Both the position numbers and the translations under genes were made by a program. This document shows, in pieces, positions 1 through 9,100 of a DNA stretch of 64,000 nt (position 1 is the first letter of the stretch; each line of letters begins with the position of its first letter). Source of the DNA: Epiperipatus broadwayi (lineage: Eukaryota > Onychophora > Udeonychophora > Euonychophora > Peripatidae); contig JAQFVV010000055.1 in NCBI GenBank assembly GCA_028023455.1, forward strand, positions 4,494,030 through 4,558,029, in the 5' to 3' direction. The notes beneath the pieces are model-generated. The model saw nothing but the letters and a program-made list of their open reading frames with translations, was not told where the DNA came from and did not search any database.

Positions 1-385
1 TTTGAAGATGCCTTACGTGTTTTATTGCAGTATCATAGTAGTGGATTGAAACTCAAAGTCCATGGATCACAACTTCTGTTTCATTTCCAGTGACTTATGA
101 ACTCCTGAGCAGTAAACCGTTTGATGATGATGATTACTTTTACTACCCTGTGTAGGTTAGTGCAGTGGTAATGTGGATTCTGGATCTCCAAGTCCATGGA
201 TCATAGCCAATGCCAACTTCTTATGAACTACTGAGCATAAACCATTTGATGATGATGATAACATACCCTGTGTAGTTTAATACAATTGCGAGATGGTGAA
301 TTTTGAAATCTCAAAGTTCACAGTTCCAGTTATCAATTCCCGTGCTCAAGTTTTGCATGAATTTCTAAGCAATAAATCATTTGAG
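1..385 (+). repeat. Tandem trio of tRNA-related SINE-like units
   Basis: Three head-to-tail units of about 125 bp. Unit 1 (truncated at the window edge) ends in a GATGATGATGATTA tail at 122-135; unit 2 (about 137-262) ends in the same kind of GAT tail; unit 3 (about 263-385) is more diverged. Unit 2 contains TAGTGCAGTGG at 158-168, which fits the pol III A-box consensus TRGYNNARNNG. The B box is degenerate, around the shared block AAGTCCATGGATCA. Each unit also shares a TATGAACT(A/C)CTGAGCA block before the tail. I infer a tRNA-derived SINE; no intact cloverleaf is present. Tandem arrangement is unusual for SINEs, which normally sit singly. Confidence 0.55.
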
Positions 386-624
386 TATTTCAAATGTATT
401 TTTTAGCATTCATTTAACACACGTTTTCTTTCCCAACCTTGAGTTTTTTTTAAATAACTGTGTTTCAATTTTCCTCCCAACAGTTCAACCACATTATAGA
501 GATCATGATCCAAGAATTGTTTTTATAATATATATATATAATTTACTTAAACTGAATGTTTCTCATAGATTTAATTAGAGGAATTTGAATTCAGAATTTT
601 TCAGTCTATTCATTCTGTCTAAAG

Positions 625-809
625 CAGTGGTTCTTAACCTTACTAATGCCACGACCCTTTAATACAGTTCCTTATGTTGTGGTGACCCCCAACCTTAAAA
701 ATTATTTTTGTGGTTACTTCATAACTGTAATTTCCAATGGTGTTAGATGACCCCTGTAAAAGGGTTGTTGACCTTCAAAGGGGTCATGACCCACAAGTTG
801 AGGACACTT
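625..809 (+). mobile_element. SPIN-like hAT MITE with 8-bp target duplication
   Basis: Short non-autonomous hAT element. It begins CAGTGGTTCTTAACCTT and ends in an imperfect inverted copy (GTTGAGGACACTT). The first 70 bp and last 60 bp closely follow the SPIN (Space Invaders) consensus as I know it: the block on 'gaccctttaatacagttcc', the 'ggtgacccccaacc' block, and an end with 'gacccctgtaaaagggt'. It is flanked by a perfect 8-bp direct repeat GTCTAAAG (617-624 and 810-817), the target-duplication size expected of hAT transposases. It is shorter than typical non-autonomous SPIN copies, apparently through an internal deletion. It encodes no protein and would need a transposase in trans. SPIN is known for horizontal spread among tetrapods and a few invertebrates. 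Confidence 0.85.
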
Positions 810-814
810 GTCTA

Positions 815-1085
815 AAGCAATTGATGCACATGATCACATACATGTGAAAATGATACATGATCCCCAATATATGGTTTCCTGCAGAACCAGCACTCATCAG
901 TTGAACCAGATCATAATATCCCATGCATACATATGACCAGTGCTCAACTTAAGATATCAATTCTTCAAACTTTAATGGACAGGCTTCAATCTATTCACCA
1001 TTCCAACAATTCAATCTATTTCATTAAAAAACCAATGCTGGAATGCTCAATAGACTAAAAAATCCTGAATTCAAATCCCTCTAAT
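815..1085 (-). repeat. Repeat family W, copy 1 (minus orientation)
   Basis: Matches the reverse complement of the W copies at 1095-1990: shared blocks are the 'CACTCATCAGTTG' segment, the 'CCAGATCATAAT' segment, and 'AATGGACAGGCTTCAATCTA'. It lies immediately after the SPIN-like element and faces copy 2, so copies 1 and 2 form an inverted pair. No coding capacity seen. Confidence 0.6.
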
Positions 1086-1094
1086 TATATATAT

Positions 1095-1540
1095 GGAAAA
1101 TATTCGGTATAAGTGAATTATATCTTAGTATAAGTTCAGCCCATCGATGCCTCTACTATTAATATATATGGATACATAATGGTTTGATAATATGAGGAGT
1201 TAGATTGATGTGATGTTGCATGAGTATGAGTACAATATCAAATTCAATAAGGGCTTTGACTGTTCCGTTATTGACTTTTCAATGAAATGGATGGTTGAAT
1301 TAATGGTAGGGTAAATAGATTGAAGCCTGTCCATTAAAGTTTGAGGAATTGCTATTGTAATATAAACAGCACTGATTATATATATAGGAAATTATGATCT
1401 GGTCCAATTGATGAGTGCGGGTTCTGCATAAAATACATATATTGGTGTAATGTACCTTTATCACATGTATGTGGTCATGTGTATTGGGTGCTTAAGATGG
1501 AAGAGTGGAGATGAATAGAATAAAAAATTCTGAATTCCTA
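1095..1540 (+). repeat. Repeat family W, copy 2
   Basis: About 440 bp, sharing with copy 3 the ordered blocks 'AAATATTC(G/A)GTATAAGT', 'CAGCCCATC', 'TATATATGGATACATAAT', 'AGATTGAAGCCTGT', 'TGATCTGG(T/C)CCAA' and 'CACATGTATGTGGTCATG'. The end of the unit in better copies (for example 38270-38320) contains a B-box-like GTTCAAATCCC, so the family may be tRNA-related. No protein coding is visible. Confidence 0.6.
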
Positions 1541-1990
1541 CAATTATATATATGGAAAATATTCAGTATAAGTAAATTACAATATATCAGTATAAAATCA
1601 GCCCATCCCTCTACTACTATATATGGATACATAATAGTCCGATAATATGAGGGGTTAGATTGACATAATGTCTAATTGGATGTGACTACAATATCAATCC
1701 AATAAAGGCTTTGAGCATTCCATCATTGTTTTTTCAATCAAATGGATGGTTGAATAGTTAGAAGGGTGAGTGGATTGAAGCCTGTTTGTTAAAATTTGAG
1801 AAATTTCTATTTTCATAAAACCATATATGTGTGGGAGATTGTGATCTGGCCCAACTGGTGAATGCTGATTCTGCATGAAATATGTCATATATCTTTTCAC
1901 ATGTATGTGGTCATGTGTATTGGTTGTTTGAGATGGAGTGGAGGACGAATAGATTTAAAAATCCTGAGTTCAAATTTTTTAAATTATATA
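1541..1990 (+). repeat. Repeat family W, copy 3 (direct tandem with copy 2)
   Basis: Direct, diverged tandem copy of the preceding unit, with the same block order. It ends in a degenerate B-box-like 'GAGTTCAAATTTT' near 1968-1980. The head-to-tail arrangement suggests a tandem duplication or insertion of one element next to another. Confidence 0.6.
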
Positions 1991-2300
1991 TGTATGTTTA
2001 TTTTGAAAGTAATGAATAAATCAGTTTTGATTAGATAACTTTTTAAAATTATTTTCTGTAATTTTTAAAGGAAATAGATCGGTTGGTTGAATTTTTTTTT
2101 TTTTTTCGATTACTGCTATTTAATGGTAAATATTTTTTTAATTAGAAAACTTGAAGTAAAAAAAACATTGTCATCATTTTAAAAAATGGTTAAATAATCA
2201 GGAAATTAAAAAAAAAAAAAAATAAAAAGAGGACATTGGAAATAAAGTAGTGCTTGATTTGGGATAATCCACTATTTAAAAAAATGCTAATGGCTTTCTT
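1991..2300. other. AT-rich low-complexity stretch
   Basis: A/T-homopolymer-rich sequence (T runs at about 2093-2106, A runs near 2208-2222). I see no gene, repeat boundary or regulatory signal in it. Confidence 0.5.
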
Positions 2301-2324
2301 GCTCGGAATTTATACATTCAAGTG

Positions 2325-2405
2325 TCAAAACTGCAAGCACCAGAGATGATCCTGAGACTGACCAATCCCAAGTTGGATGCTCTACCAACTACGTAAAACC
2401 TCATA
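2325..2405 (-). repeat. tRNA-like SINE scar (family T), copy 1
   Basis: On the minus strand the sequence reads GTAGTTGGTAGAGCATCCAA, closely resembling a tRNA D-arm, followed by CTTGGGATTGGTCAG and a weak B-box region 'CAGGATCATC'. The A-box-like part is good, but the T-arm is degenerate and no cloverleaf closes, so this is a SINE head or decayed tRNA pseudogene, not a functional tRNA. A second copy lies at 3215-3300. Confidence 0.5.
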
Positions 2406-3214
2406 GGGTGTCCACTATTTTGAATTATCATGATAGGAGACATGTACTACAGAAGTTACATAAAACATCAACTATCAACGTAGAATAAAGAAACCAAAAA
2501 TGGAGTTTTATGCAACATGAGAATTTGAAACCATAATGGAATCCAGTAAATAAATTTACTAAAATATTAAATGATAGATTATTGTGGCCATGTTTAAGTA
2601 ATCTGAAATGATACATCTTTAGTTCTTAAGTCTTACAAAAATGTCAGTGAAGAATTACTTAGCAAACATGTAAATAACGTATTTGCACATGTGCCATTGG
2701 TGACTTCCTGTTCACCATTTATGTTCATGATCCACTATTTCATTGGATCTCTATGTCAGAAAATGAGTTTTGAAATGGCTGATCATAAGTGTTTTTAAGA
2801 AGTCATGCATATCGTATTTTGATAACTTGGAATAGTTTGGACAAATTCATTTCTATGGCTGATTGCATTTGTTCATTGTTCATAATGTCCAGCTCACTAT
2901 TTAAGCATTGGTTTTATCAGGTTTCATGCCACAATTTTGTCAGTCTTGAGAATATCTTAAAATGTTGAACATGGATACTTCCACTTTGAGATCTTAAACT
3001 CTAATGCTTGTTTTTACAAGTTTGCAAAACTGAGATCATCTGCTAGATAAGTCATTATAATTCTTAAAATTCAATTTGTACAATAAAAAATGTTATTTCC
3101 TGTGTATTTCATGTTATATCAAAAATACGTTCCTCTCATTTTGTCTAAACATATATATTGTAAAGAAAGAAGGGGGGGGGGTGATAATAGCTTTAATGCT
3201 TTGAAGTTCATAAA
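2406..3214. other. Unassigned AT-rich interval
   Basis: No recognisable coding region or repeat family. A 62-codon open frame on the minus strand (2428-2616) has no family resemblance and AT-driven composition, so it is not called. Confidence 0.4.
3172..3181 (+). repeat. Poly-G tract (G10)
   Basis: Ten consecutive G in otherwise very AT-rich sequence. One of several such tracts in the window; see also 3743-3755, 4863-4873, 22887-22897, 25689-25699, 27869-27878, 42545-42555 and 42576-42588. Confidence 0.9.
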
Positions 3215-3300
3215 AAGTCTGAATGCCAGAATCGATTCTGTGATCTACTGATCCCAAGTTGGATGCCCTATTAACTAGCCAAACCATGCAGAGGAAGAAT
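3215..3300 (-). repeat. tRNA-like SINE scar (family T), copy 2
   Basis: Minus strand reads TGGCTAGTTAATAGGGCATC, then CCAACTTGGGATCAGTAGAT and a B-box-like AGAATCGATTCTGG, giving recognisable A- and B-box regions at tRNA-like spacing. It shares the CATCCAACTTGGGAT core with copy 1 at 2325-2405. A GATGATGA run follows on the plus strand at about 3300-3308. Not a functional tRNA: the arms do not pair. Confidence 0.5.
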
Positions 3301-3464
3301 GATGATGAAAAGATATACTTTAAAGCTGCTCATTTCAACTAGCATTATAGAATTTATGAATAGCATTCTAATTGTTTATAAGATAACAAAATTTAAATGT
3401 TTAAATCAATGAGTGTGTCAAAAATTTAATTTTAATAAATTATATTTATTAATAAAATTAATAA

Positions 3465-3672
3465 TTAAAAAACTGAAATGGTGTTGGGCTGGACATATTG
3501 CTAGAAGAGATGATAATAGATGGGCAATTGAAATTTTAAACTGGATTCCAAGAGATTGTAAAAGACCCAGAAAGAGACCACATTTGAGATGGATGAAGAT
3601 CAGAGAAGATGCATTAAACTTGGAGAGATCTTAACCTGCAGTGGACTGATAACAGTTGATGATGATGATGAA
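3465..3672 (+). pseudogene. RTE-type LINE 3' end (reverse transcriptase C-terminus)
   Basis: The reading frame gives LKWCWAGHIARRDDNRW, then IEILNWIPRDCKRPRKRP and LRWM, which is the conserved C-terminal tail of RTE-clade (RTE/BovB-like) endonuclease-reverse transcriptase proteins. It stops after about 55 recognisable residues at 3632-3634, followed by a short 3' UTR with CTGCAGTGGACTGATAA and a GATGATGATGA tail (about 3657-3671). Everything upstream of the tail is missing, so this is a heavily 5'-truncated copy, as is usual for LINEs. The same residues recur in the minus-strand copy at 51229-51712. Confidence 0.8.
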
Positions 3673-3742
3673 TAAAATTAAAATGTATATAATACAGAGT
3701 ATTAAAACAATATATAGAAATTCTTATCTGGATTACCTGTTT

Positions 3743-3755
3743 GGGGGGGGGGGGG
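3743..3755 (+). repeat. Poly-G tract (G13)
   Basis: Thirteen consecutive G in AT-rich sequence, about 70 bp after the RTE tail. Confidence 0.9.
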
Positions 3756-4184
3756 AATGCAATCTTAATCCTAAATTATAATCCATATTGCTAATATATT
3801 AAATATAATTCATTAAAAAATTATATCTACAAATATAATGGGATTAAGTATAATTTAACCAAATCTAAACAATTACTTTCTATAATTTTTTATAACATAA
3901 ATTTATTTTAAAAAGCAAATAACAAAATGTAGTTAATGACAGGTGAAAATTATATAGCAGTGCAATTTGTGTGATAAAAGCTAATTAATAAATTTAATAT
4001 TTTTGACTTTTCTCCTTTTTTATCTTCAGCTTTAATTACTTATATTCAACATCATATATTCATTCACCCAATCTACTGTAAATTTATGTTTATTACTAGC
4101 AATTTCATTTTGTATACATTTAGTGTTACAATTTCTAATATTTTTAAATACAAGTATAGTTTATATATACTTATGGTTGTAAAT
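3756..4184. other. Unassigned AT-rich interval
   Basis: AT-rich sequence with no recognisable gene, repeat boundary or signal. Confidence 0.4.
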
Positions 4185-4540
4185 CAGAATGACTTATGGT
4201 CAACATGAGTATGACAACAATATTGGCATCAACAAGAGCTTTGAGCATACCATCATCAGATTTTCAATAATATGGACGACTAAAGAATTGAAGGATGGAA
4301 TAGATTGAAGCCTGTCCAATAAAGTTTGAAGATTTGCTATCTTAATATAAACTGAGCACTGATTATATATGTTTGTGGGAGATGAAGATCTGGACCATCT
4401 GATGAGGGCTGGTTCAGCTTGAAGAAGGTATATATCATTTATCTTTTTCGCATATATGTGGTCGTGTGTATTGGTGGTATAGGATAGACTGAATGACTGA
4501 AAGGAGCTTAAAAGTCTGAATTCAAATCCCTTCTAATAGT
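4185..4540 (+). repeat. Repeat family W, copy 4
   Basis: Plus-orientation W copy with the ordered blocks 'GAGTATGACAACAATATTGG', 'AGATTGAAGCCTGTCCAATA', 'GCACTGATTATATATG', 'GATGAGGGCTGGTTCAGC' and 'GTGTATTGG'. It ends in the B-box-like 'CTGAATTCAAATCCC' at about 4516-4530, the best evidence that the family has a tRNA-related segment. Confidence 0.6.
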
Positions 4541-5160
4541 TGAATTTCTCTACATGCTTATTTTTTGCGAAATCTACCGTTAATATATGTGTATAATTAA
4601 ATTCTTTTGATTTAATTGCAAAGGAATAATTAAATAATTTAAAATCTATTATTTACTAATTGCATGTTTGATGTTCTTTTTTATTTATTTAAGGACATAA
4701 AAAGTACTTTTAAAAAATGTGTTTGATTATTATAATATTACATTAAATCAAAAGTGATAATTTAAAAAGATTTTAGTAAATAAAAACTTAAACTGTTGTA
4801 ATATCAAATTAGTAGCAAATTATTTTTTCCACCAATAAAATGTAAGCAGAAGTCACATGATGCCCCCCCCCCCGCCCGATCTCCATAAATTAATACATAC
4901 AAAAATTTAATTATGCTGATAAATTATTTATTTTAAAATAGTTTTTTAAAAAACATACTGCATCTAAAATTGAGTTGGCCAATTCATTTTTCTTTTGGTA
5001 AATTAAATTAAAATTATTAACAATTCAATAATTGCTTTCATTTTGTGTAGGAATAAATTTAGCCATAAAGATATCACATTTCAGTTGTTCCAAGTTTATT
5101 GTCCTTTTGACAGTTTCAAAAATATTAAAACTCTTGATTGGGAATCTTAATATTTATTAT
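4541..5160. other. Unassigned AT-rich interval with C11 tract
   Basis: No gene seen. It contains a poly-C tract at 4863-4873 (followed by GCCC). The rest is AT-rich and unassigned. Confidence 0.4.
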
Positions 5161-5330
5161 TTAGAGATATATTAGTATATACAAGCGCTTTAAAACGCTG
5201 GTTGAAGAAGCTGTTAATAACAGACAATCAAAATAAGTTAATTCAGGTTTAGCGTTTTTCATAGCCAAAATAATAATCGTTGTTGTGATATTATTCAATG
5301 GTAATATATGCAAATGTATATGTAAATTAA

Positions 5331-5570
5331 TCAGCTTGTCCATTTTCTGGAGATAGAGAAGCATGTGTCACGTCTATTAATTGCGTTGTCATTGATAAAA
5401 AAAATACGCTTTTATCTTTCTTTTGCAGTCATTAGTTTCAGTGCTCACAATTTTGGGGTGGAGGTTCAAACCTATGTCGGCCTGCTTCTCGTGTTTGACG
5501 AATATTGAAATATTGTGATTGTTCTTTTGCGCTTTCCTGTATTATAACCTCATTCACCACCACATTCTTG
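5331..5570 (-). pseudogene. Penelope-like element: GIY-YIG endonuclease C-terminus, copy 1
   Basis: Reading the minus strand across at least one frameshift and internal stops gives TREAGRHRFEPP near 5460-5510 and, further on, NDNAINRRDTCFSISRKW ending at a TGA (5331-5333). The pattern H-(x)RFEP, a basic KRKI(K/R) with E/A, FI, INRxD and a C-terminal ISRKW matches the C-terminal part of the GIY-YIG endonuclease domain of Penelope-like elements. The same ending appears in the copies at 12864-13035 and 34098-34430. No reverse transcriptase is recognisable upstream, so the copy is 5'-truncated and dead. The family call rests on motif similarity by eye. Confidence 0.65.
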
Positions 5571-6654
5571 AAACATGACTAACGATACAATTCTCATAAG
5601 CTCTCTGTTAGAGATAATTGATCACGAAGAGACATTTCTTATATTGAGTTTGAAACAATTCTTAGATAGAATTTGCTAAAAACCTCATTGTAAAAATTAG
5701 CTGCTTCTGAAAAATCTATTTAATATGAGATTCTTTTGTAGAATTTTCTTTTTTTTTTCTTAAAAAAAAAAAACAGCTTAAAGGATTTTAGAGAAATTCA
5801 TAAAGCGATGTAATGTTACTGCTTCTTTCGTTTTTTCATTTATAATTTCAGTAAAGAATTATTTCACTGTTAATCTTTTCTAAGTTTGCAAACTAAAATT
5901 TCAGTACTCAATGTAGGACACTTATTTTAACAGGTTTTAATGTCACTATTAATATTTTAGCAATTTTCACAATCATCTTTGCACATATCATATTTAGGCA
6001 ATACCATCCTTTTAATTGACATTTCCACATGATTAGCGACTATTTAATTACTATTTTTATTCTCAAAAATCATTCAGTCATTGTCTACATGGTATTCCAT
6101 CTTGTCATAATTTAAAATCAGTGATGTTTTTCCCCCCATCTTTTATACTTTTTTAACTGAAAAATATTTAAATACCTTCACAATCGTCTGAATACCGTAA
6201 TAATTTTGATTGTTTTTGATATCTAGTGTTTCAAAATTTCATATCTTCAAATCATGACAATACATCGGCATTTGCACTGTAACGATCGATCGTATATTAA
6301 CTCCTTGGTTTATTTTTTTAATATATAGAGTTCTTGAAATAGTTAAATATAATCAATAGTAATAACAAAGTTACTGATATATTGGTGTTTTACAAATTTT
6401 TGCAAAATAGGGTCTACCATAATTCATAACATACTCTATCATTATCAAATGATTGACCAAACGAAGATTTATTTTATCTAACCAAGTATAAAGCCTTTCA
6501 GTTGAAGAATTTTCATCATCACATTGTACAAAATATTTAAAATTATGATGTATGTGCACAACCAATGTACCGTATTATTTGCACTAATGCAATTATTGAT
6601 GTTAAACCATTAAACATCACATGATCACTATTTCTTATGCTTGCTCAAGCTGTT
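5571..6654. other. Unassigned AT-rich interval
   Basis: No recognisable gene or repeat unit. Homopolymer T and A runs near 5749-5774. Short open frames here have no family resemblance. Confidence 0.4.
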
Positions 6655-7590
6655 TAAACAGGCAAAACCTTCCATACAGTAGCGCCAATCAGTGCAAGCC
6701 AGAGTAATTAATGAATGCAGGAAGGCTTGTGCATAAAATCCCTATCTAATGCCTACTCATCCAATATCCCCAGACTAGTTTCTAGCTAGTGGCTTTCATC
6801 AGTGAGAAGCCTTGGATCTGAGAGCACTGCACCTAAATCTTAGGATCCAATGCAACCCTCCAGCAGCTACCAGTCTAAAATTTTGAAAAGGTAAAAAGTT
6901 TCAATCCAAGCTCATTACCTTATATAGTCATATGATCATGTGATATTTAGTGGTTTAATATCAGTTCTGCCTAATAGCATAATGATGGCTATGGTTATTA
7001 ATGAATCAAAGACACCAAAATGTATGGTTACTGAACTGAGTTCAGATCTATATGACTATATAAGCTGATTAGCTTGGATTAAAAATATTATAATAATGTT
7101 TTCCAATTTTAGTCTCATAGTTTTGTAGTTAAGTGGAGATAAAAGGTGGCTGCTGGAGGGTTAGTCATATAGGTCTGAACTCAATTCAGTAACAATACAT
7201 TTTGGTGTCTTTGATTCTTTAATAACCATAGCCATCACGATCCTATTAGGTAGGACTGATATTAAACCACTAAATATCACATGATCATATGACTATATAA
7301 GGTAATGAGCTTGGATTGAAAATATTATGATTTCCAATTTTAGTCTCATAGTTTTGTAGTTAAGTGGACATAAAAGGTGGCTGCTGGAGGGTTGCATTAG
7401 ATCCTAAGATCTAGGTGCAGTGCTCTCAGATCCAAGATTCCTCACTGATGGAAGCTACAAACTAGAAACTAATCTGGGGATATTGGATGAGTAGGCACTA
7501 GATAGGATTTTATGCACAAGCCTTCTGGCATCCATGGATTACTCTGGCTTGCACTGAGTGGCACTACTGTATGGAGAGTTTTGCCAATTA
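6655..7590. mobile_element. Repeat family X, copy 1: nested palindromic (fold-back) element
   Basis: The outer arms (about 6660-6890 and 7370-7590) are inverted copies of each other: the left begins near GGCAAAACCTTCCATACAGT and the right ends near TATGGAGAGTTTTGCC. Between them lies a second inverted pair (about 6940-7070 versus 7160-7290) sharing 'CATTTTGGTGTCTTTGATT' in opposite orientations, so the element is a palindrome within a palindrome. No protein-coding capacity. Other copies lie at 11610-12060, 14025-17395 (interrupted), 18250-19500, 21290-21990 and 23515-23685. The architecture resembles fold-back DNA transposons or large MITEs, but I do not recognise the family, and no clear target duplication was found. 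Confidence 0.7.
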
Positions 7591-8029
7591 TTGATGGTTA
7601 TAAGCTTTTATTCTCAAATTTAGGCTGACATCTCTTCTCTTGTGCTTTTTGATCTTTATAAAATTTTGATATTAATGTCGTAATATTTATATGCTGGCCT
7701 TGGGAGATGAAAACTGTTGCACTCATAGTCTGTATACTAAATCCACTTTTGATAATGCAATTAAAAGGAAATCCACTAACTAGACAATCTTCAAAATCAT
7801 TTCATTAATAATGTTGCCATTAAAACAAATAATAAAATCTGTAATGATTGAGACATGGAATGTTATTCGGAAGTTTATATATATATAAACATCAGTTATG
7901 CAAATTCTAAAACGGAAATCTACAGATAAATAACACACGGAGGAAACAAAATCATTAACCATGGAGTGCTTATAGCATGCTACTTTAAAAATTTATAAAT
8001 ATCAGATATGCATTAGATTATCCTCTTAA
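7591..8029. other. Unassigned AT-rich interval
   Basis: No gene or repeat recognised; a short TA microsatellite lies near 7878-7888. Confidence 0.4.
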
Positions 8030-8225
8030 TGAGTAATATTTCTATAGTGTAATTTAAGTAATATTTCTGTAGTGTAATTTTCACTACATCATTGTCATAT
8101 CTTTTCCTCAGGTCTTTGGTCATATGTTTAAGATTACATCCTTTCCTAATGTGTTAAAAATGGATATAAACCAGTTTCTATTCTTCATGAGAATGGTGTA
8201 GTGTAAATTACACTACTGATATGCA
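8030..8225 (+). repeat. Repeat family Z, copy 1
   Basis: Shares with 53575-53760 the ordered blocks 'GTTAAAAATGGATA(T)AAACCAGT', 'TCTTTGGTCATATGTTTA' and a terminal palindromic GTGTAGTGTAAATTACACTAC. A direct duplication of about 30 bp (AGTAATATTTCT(A/G)TAGTGTAATTT) begins it. Probably a short MITE or SINE fragment; family not recognised. Confidence 0.5.
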
Positions 8226-8989
8226 TAGTTTATTATATATGAAATAATAAACACAAATAAACAAATTCTTCCATAAGCTTTAGATAAATAACATTGACAT
8301 ATCGGTAACTAATAAAGAATAGAGTGAATGACATTGTTTACTGATATATATATGTGTGTATGTGTGCGCTATTCGTCCATAGCTTCCGGAGGCATTGTTT
8401 TTCTTCTATTTAAATTTCATATATACATAGATACAGGAAGCTAAGTGCGAAAAGAAGATATTCAGCCTATAATGTCAGAAAAATGTTGAAAAAACATCTT
8501 AAGTAAAAGTAACTACGATCTATGTTTAAGAAATTAAAAAATAATTGTTAAAAAAACAAATTGAAATCAAACATTAATACTGTAGAAAGTAAGAATCACT
8601 GAACTTAAAGAACACAAAACTAGATTAATATCATACGTTATGATGACCCATATCAATCTTATTAAAGGGAGAAATATAAAACACAAACTGGTAGGAAAAA
8701 CTAATGTGTGAATATAAATGAAAAATAAATATCCTAATTTGTTTTTTAAATGATTTAGGAAATTATAAAAACAGCCAGTCAATTTGATGACAAGCTATAG
8801 ACCAAGTTCAACCATAGTAAATCTAAAAAACTTATGATAGCAATGCACAATAAAGCAAAAGAAATGCTCTAAAAGATAAAATAGGGAGCTAGTAGAAAAC
8901 TCAAAATAAACAACTCCTTTAGGCATAATCTTGAAGTTAGATGGTGATATTCCTATATATGAAATGTGAAATCACAATGATAATGCTAT
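8226..8989. other. Unassigned AT-rich interval
   Basis: No recognisable gene or repeat. Contains a TATG/TGTG microsatellite near 8345-8370. Confidence 0.4.
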
Positions 8990-9100
8990 AACGGACGGAA
9001 CGATGACCACTAGCCCCAAAAGTTGACGCCGCCATATATAATAGATGGAACGATTACAACTAATCCCAAACACTGCTAACACCAGATGTAATGGATGGTC
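8990..9100 (+). repeat. Two diverged copies of an approximately 50-bp unit
   Basis: The block GGAACGAT(G/T)AC(C/A)ACTA(G/A)(C/T)CCCAAA occurs at about 8997 and 9050, followed by a third start (GGATGG) near 9093. The unit has more CpG than its surroundings. Function unknown. Confidence 0.45.

Noticed and set aside
2325-2405. Possible tRNA gene on the minus strand
   Set aside because: Only the D-arm/A-box region is convincing; the T-arm is degenerate and a second decayed copy exists at 3215-3300, so it is a SINE scar.
5749-5774. Bacterial-type terminators or operons
   Set aside because: T/A runs occur throughout; the sequence is clearly eukaryotic, so such signals are meaningless here.
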